NCBI GenBank assembly: GCA_018881555.1
Contig: JACAXG010000032.1
Coordinates: forward strand, 1,872,837 to 1,936,836
Length of the DNA: 64,000 bases
DNA from: Amblyornis subalaris
Lineage: Eukaryota; Chordata; Aves; Passeriformes; Ptilonorhynchidae
Direction of reading: 5' to 3'
This document shows, in pieces, positions 60,210 through 64,000 of the stretch. Each line of letters begins with the position of its first letter. Positions within the stretch are counted from its first letter, which is position 1. A model generated the notes under the pieces. It searched no databases. It was not told the DNA's origin and saw nothing but the letters and a program-made list of their open reading frames with translations. Made by a program: the position numbers and the translations under genes.

Positions 60210-63200
60210 GAGAACTGACTTGTGGAAACTGTGACTTTTCCTACAGAAGAGAGAAGACAGCCAGTGGACAAGCCTGTTTCCAGGGTGTGCATCTGCATAA
60301 ACCTTTTGAAGAATTTTGCATGTGACAATGGGAGAACTCCCTGTCTGCCTTCCCTAGATGAGTGATGCTCTGTCTGCAACATGAACAAGAAGTGAAGTTT
60401 CAGTAAAATGTAGCCCCTGCTTGAAACCTCAGGACAGACGAGGAGCATCCACCTGTCCAGTCACAGACATGCTGTGCATGAGCACAGTGCTGAGGAGAAA
60501 TGAACCATTTCCTTCATTTGAATGCTTCATGCCAAATGCTGTGATTATGATAATTGATAACATTAGGATGGTGAAAATCTTTAAATGAAAAGAAGGGAAA
60601 GATGTTAACAAATGAAGTGATGAAAAAAGAATTGATACAGCAAGTGAAAAGGTGCTCTAACTGTAAACTAAATATACAGTTACTCAAGCCAAAAAATACA
60701 CACAGCATTTACACAGAGCTTTACTAGAGTCAGAATCCTAGTAGCACTGGGAAAGTATCCTCAATATGCTGAAGTATAAATATGCAGGAAAGTTTGGTTA
60801 TATGCTTTAGATATTCCTCTGGTAAATGTGGTGCAGTGAAACGATGTGGTTAGGAAAGCGGTCCACACAATAAATTCTTGAAACAGAGAATGACAGCTGA
60901 ATACTTTATTTAAAGCACTATACTTCCTGACACTTGAGAAACAGACCAACAGCACATGACCTACTTTACAAGCAGTTTTGGTTAATAAGACAAAGCAAAG
61001 TAATTCCAGACTAGAGTTTTTCAATGAGTAGTAAATCGGCTGAAAAATCGTATTTGTGAGAGACTGAAAAATTCAGCTAACCAGATAGAATTCCCTTTCA
61101 GCCTTTAGCTGAAAAGAATGGAGAAAATTAAACCTGGGGAAATGCTTCACCCCGATGTTTTGAAAGAGAATATCTCCTTGAGGAAAGGGCAAAATTTTTT
61201 TTCTACATTTTTAAAAGAATTGTGTGACAGTTATAAATATGAAGTTAAAATTCATTGTGCAGCCATGGTGCAGCTCTGGTCTGTCGCTGTGCAAACCCGG
61301 TGCACTTTAGACATGAGTTCCCTGGGTGTCCCAGGAACTCCTCATCCAGCTGCATAGATTAGAAAATAGACTGATCTGAATCAGTGGAGAGACTCAAGAC
61401 AAGGTGAACTTAACCCCTACCCTGCTTCACCACAAAGCATCTGATTATCTGGCACAGGAACTCTCCAGGTGGGAATTTCAGCCTGTCTTGAAGCTTTTTC
61501 CCGGCAGCTCTAATTATGCTTGGACCAATCTCTATGCTCAAATGTGTTGATTAACATTGAGAATGGAGAATCTCATAATTCCTGAATCTTCTTGAGGTGG
61601 TTCCTGCTGCAGAATTGATCAAATTGGACATTGATAAGACATTTCAAACAGCCAGTACAAACTCCTTCAGAGAGTGCAGAAATGGTCAGATGGGAAAGTC
61701 TCTTGTGGATGGTGAAGATAGATAAGAGATGCTTTCTATGTAGTAAGACCACAGGTGGAGCAGGTGCAAGAATTGAATATCAGAAGAGAGGTTTGGATAG
61801 TTTTACTCCAAACAGCTGCGGGTGCCATTGCAAGGACCCTCAAAATTCCCACGTCATCATTCAGGCATTGACCAACCATCCTGTTTGAGATGTGTGGTTC
61901 CCCTTGTGAATACTACCTTGTATAAAGATTGAATAATTTCAGATTCTTTTAAAGATTCTGTCTGTGAGTGTATAACAATTCATTATTTTTAAGTCCATTA
62001 AGTAGTAGGGGGAAAAAAAAGAAAGCTAAGTAACTGTAGATGAAATATCTTGGTGTTAGTTGAATCCATTTTCTTCCATTTTGTTAATTTCCCCCCCTTT
62101 CCAAAAAAGCAAATAATTGTAGACCCTCAAATGAAATGAAATCCCAATCCTACAGGAATTTTAAAAATTAGGTTCTAATTCCCCATCTCATGTTTCTGTT
62201 TCTGCAGTCTGTGCTCTCAATTGATTAACATCTCCCCCAGCCTGCTCCAAAATTTCAGATCTTTCTCTTAAATAACTGAGCTTAAATAGAATAAATTCTA
62301 CATGCAAAGCTGGGCGTGTTATTGTAGGCTTTGTGCTTTTATGTCCAGTGTCATTCTGTTTGCTAAAGAGTGAATAGTTATGTCCACATTACTCTTTTTA
62401 GAAGGTCAAGAGGAAGGCCGAGGGCTTCCTCCAGGAAGCCATATATTCACAAGCCAGGCATTCATAAACACCACTGTCTTCTGGCACTTTTGCCTCACCA
62501 TAGCCCATCCTAATCATGGTAATTGCAGCACTTGAGAAAATATCCCACAGATGTGACCCATTCCACTGTGAGTTTGCTCTACTCATCCAGCATATTATAT
62601 TTAATAAGGTTGTATAATATAATTTAACCAGCTGTTGATTATATTTGGTTATATCAAGCACTGGAGAGGAAGAATCTGTTTTGTGGGATGCAGCAGATTA
62701 AATGAGAGAGGGAGAGCAGCTGAAATTTGTAGCTATCTTCCAAAACCTGGACAGGCTCAACCCGGCTTCTCTGGGCTCCAACACCTTCACTTCCCAAGGG
62801 TAGAAATGCCAGGCAAAGTGACTGCTTGTGTTGTGCTGACTACTGCTTTTTACTGACAACAAATACAACTCTGTCTTCCTGCAGGACCTCTTTCATGAGC
62901 TCTTGTTGCCAGCATCACCTATTTAGGGAGACAGGGATCTGACAGCAGGATACTGGGCAAATGTCTGACCTAGTTGAATTACTCCTAGGGGTTCAAGAAT
63001 TGTTAAGAGAAAAAGCACATTATCGAGTACAGCAAACCTTTTCAGTCCCACAGAGTCAGCGCACAGAAAAAAGCCATATGGACTTTTCAGCTCATTGTGA
63101 TCTGGAAAGAACTCTGGTACTTATGTTTATATAAGATTCTGGGTTTGTCTCAGCTTAAATTGCTTAAAAACCATGTGGGTATAGGAGAGGAAGAGTTCAG

Positions 63201-64000
63201 TATGACAGGAAATACAAACAAAATCTTCCTCAGCCTTTAAAATATGCCTCCAAACTAACAATGTACTGAGGCAGCAAAAGAACCCCAGCTTTTAGGCTAC
63301 AATTCACTCTGCTGTTACCCTGAATTAACTTAGGCAAAAACCAAAGTCAGATCACATGTAACCACTTTTTTCTTCCTGCTTGCTTTGGTTTTATTTGGTT
63401 CTTACTCAGAAAGCTGCTATGAAGAAAGTGAGAGAACAACTTGTGATTTACGCTAGGTAATTATAGCTGCTGCCCCACTGTTCTCTGCACACAGTATTCT
63501 TCATGCCCTGTGTCTCACTATGAGAAGCAATTCCTCTCTTGTTTGCATTCCTACCCCAGACCTAGCTGTATATCAACGGCTGATGTTATCTGTGCATAGC
63601 TTTCTATTTACATTTATATCCTTTAAAGCCAATGAAAAGCTTGAACAATACCAAGTGTAGACTGTAATCAGCATGTAAAGTTTGTCGTGTATCCCAGGAT
63701 CTTTGGATGAAAAGCTTTCTATATGCATCATTGCTATTAGTTTTTCCTGCATCATTTGTCAAGATAAATACATAGTGTTGTTTAGCACAATGTACTGGAA
63801 ACTTCTGACTTGCAAATTAATCTGAAACGTAGATCCATATAAAAACATTTTATGCATCTAGCACTGATGATTTAATTTTTGCTCTTGAGAAACAGTTGAA
63901 AGGGAAAGTTAGCAATACATATACACAAGTTAAAAGAACACATGTAATGAATTAAAAATCATTGCCTTTAGTTAGACATCGATTGTCACTATGGAGCAGT

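Larger units (their letters stand above)
57214..64000. other. Single-copy AT-rich DNA, no gene recognised
   Basis: No CR1, LTR or exon recognised. Two hairpin-forming sequences lie at 58868-58891 and 60147-60209. Open frames are at most about 90 codons. The segment 61118-61888 holds two plus frames of 79 and 85 codons with no domain, and I cannot classify it. Confidence 0.5.

Overview
The window reads as gene-poor vertebrate nuclear DNA, almost certainly from a bird. The main evidence is about ten loci of CR1 LINE retrotransposon. Several carry the typical 3' end (a 'gatgatcttTaaggtcccttccaa'-type block followed by 'attctatgattct'). There are also at least two solo LTRs of a common avian ERVL-like family. 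Composition is AT-rich with little CpG. I see no prokaryotic, viral or plasmid gene organisation. No protein-coding exon, tRNA, rRNA or CRISPR array can be supported. All the longer open frames either lie inside retrotransposon copies, often antisense, or look like chance.

Layout. 1-9.2 kb: single-copy AT-rich DNA with a CR1 tail (4.67-4.80 kb), an inverted CR1 (5.08-5.29 kb) and an ancient MIR-like SINE. 9.2-16.6 kb: an old repeat, a forward CR1 (9.46-9.78 kb) and several MIR-like relics. 18.8-19.2 kb: two CR1 3' ends joined head to head. 23.1-24.0 kb: a CR1 split by a ~550 bp LTR. 31.1-35.3 kb: two solo LTRs of one family, each with its own target-site duplication, and a short CR1 tip between them. 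43.9-47.8 kb: two related forward CR1s. 54.5-57.2 kb: two 1.2 kb forward CR1 pieces in tandem, the second retaining recognisable but dead reverse-transcriptase motifs. 57.2-64 kb: single-copy DNA with two hairpins.

CR1 and LTR sequence totals roughly 6 kb by eye, about a tenth of the window. At least four CR1 subfamily tails can be told apart, so insertions span a long period; nested and adjacent copies give some relative order. Nothing here acts as a pathway or operon. The window is most simply an intergenic or long-intron interval whose identity needs synteny to settle.

I looked for an undescribed system and did not find one. The observations worth checking are structural: nested and head-to-head retroelements, solo-LTR target duplications, three short tandem duplications (one perfect, 33 bp), two hairpins, one segment open on both strands, and a sharp asymmetry of ambiguous bases between the first 21.5 kb and the rest.
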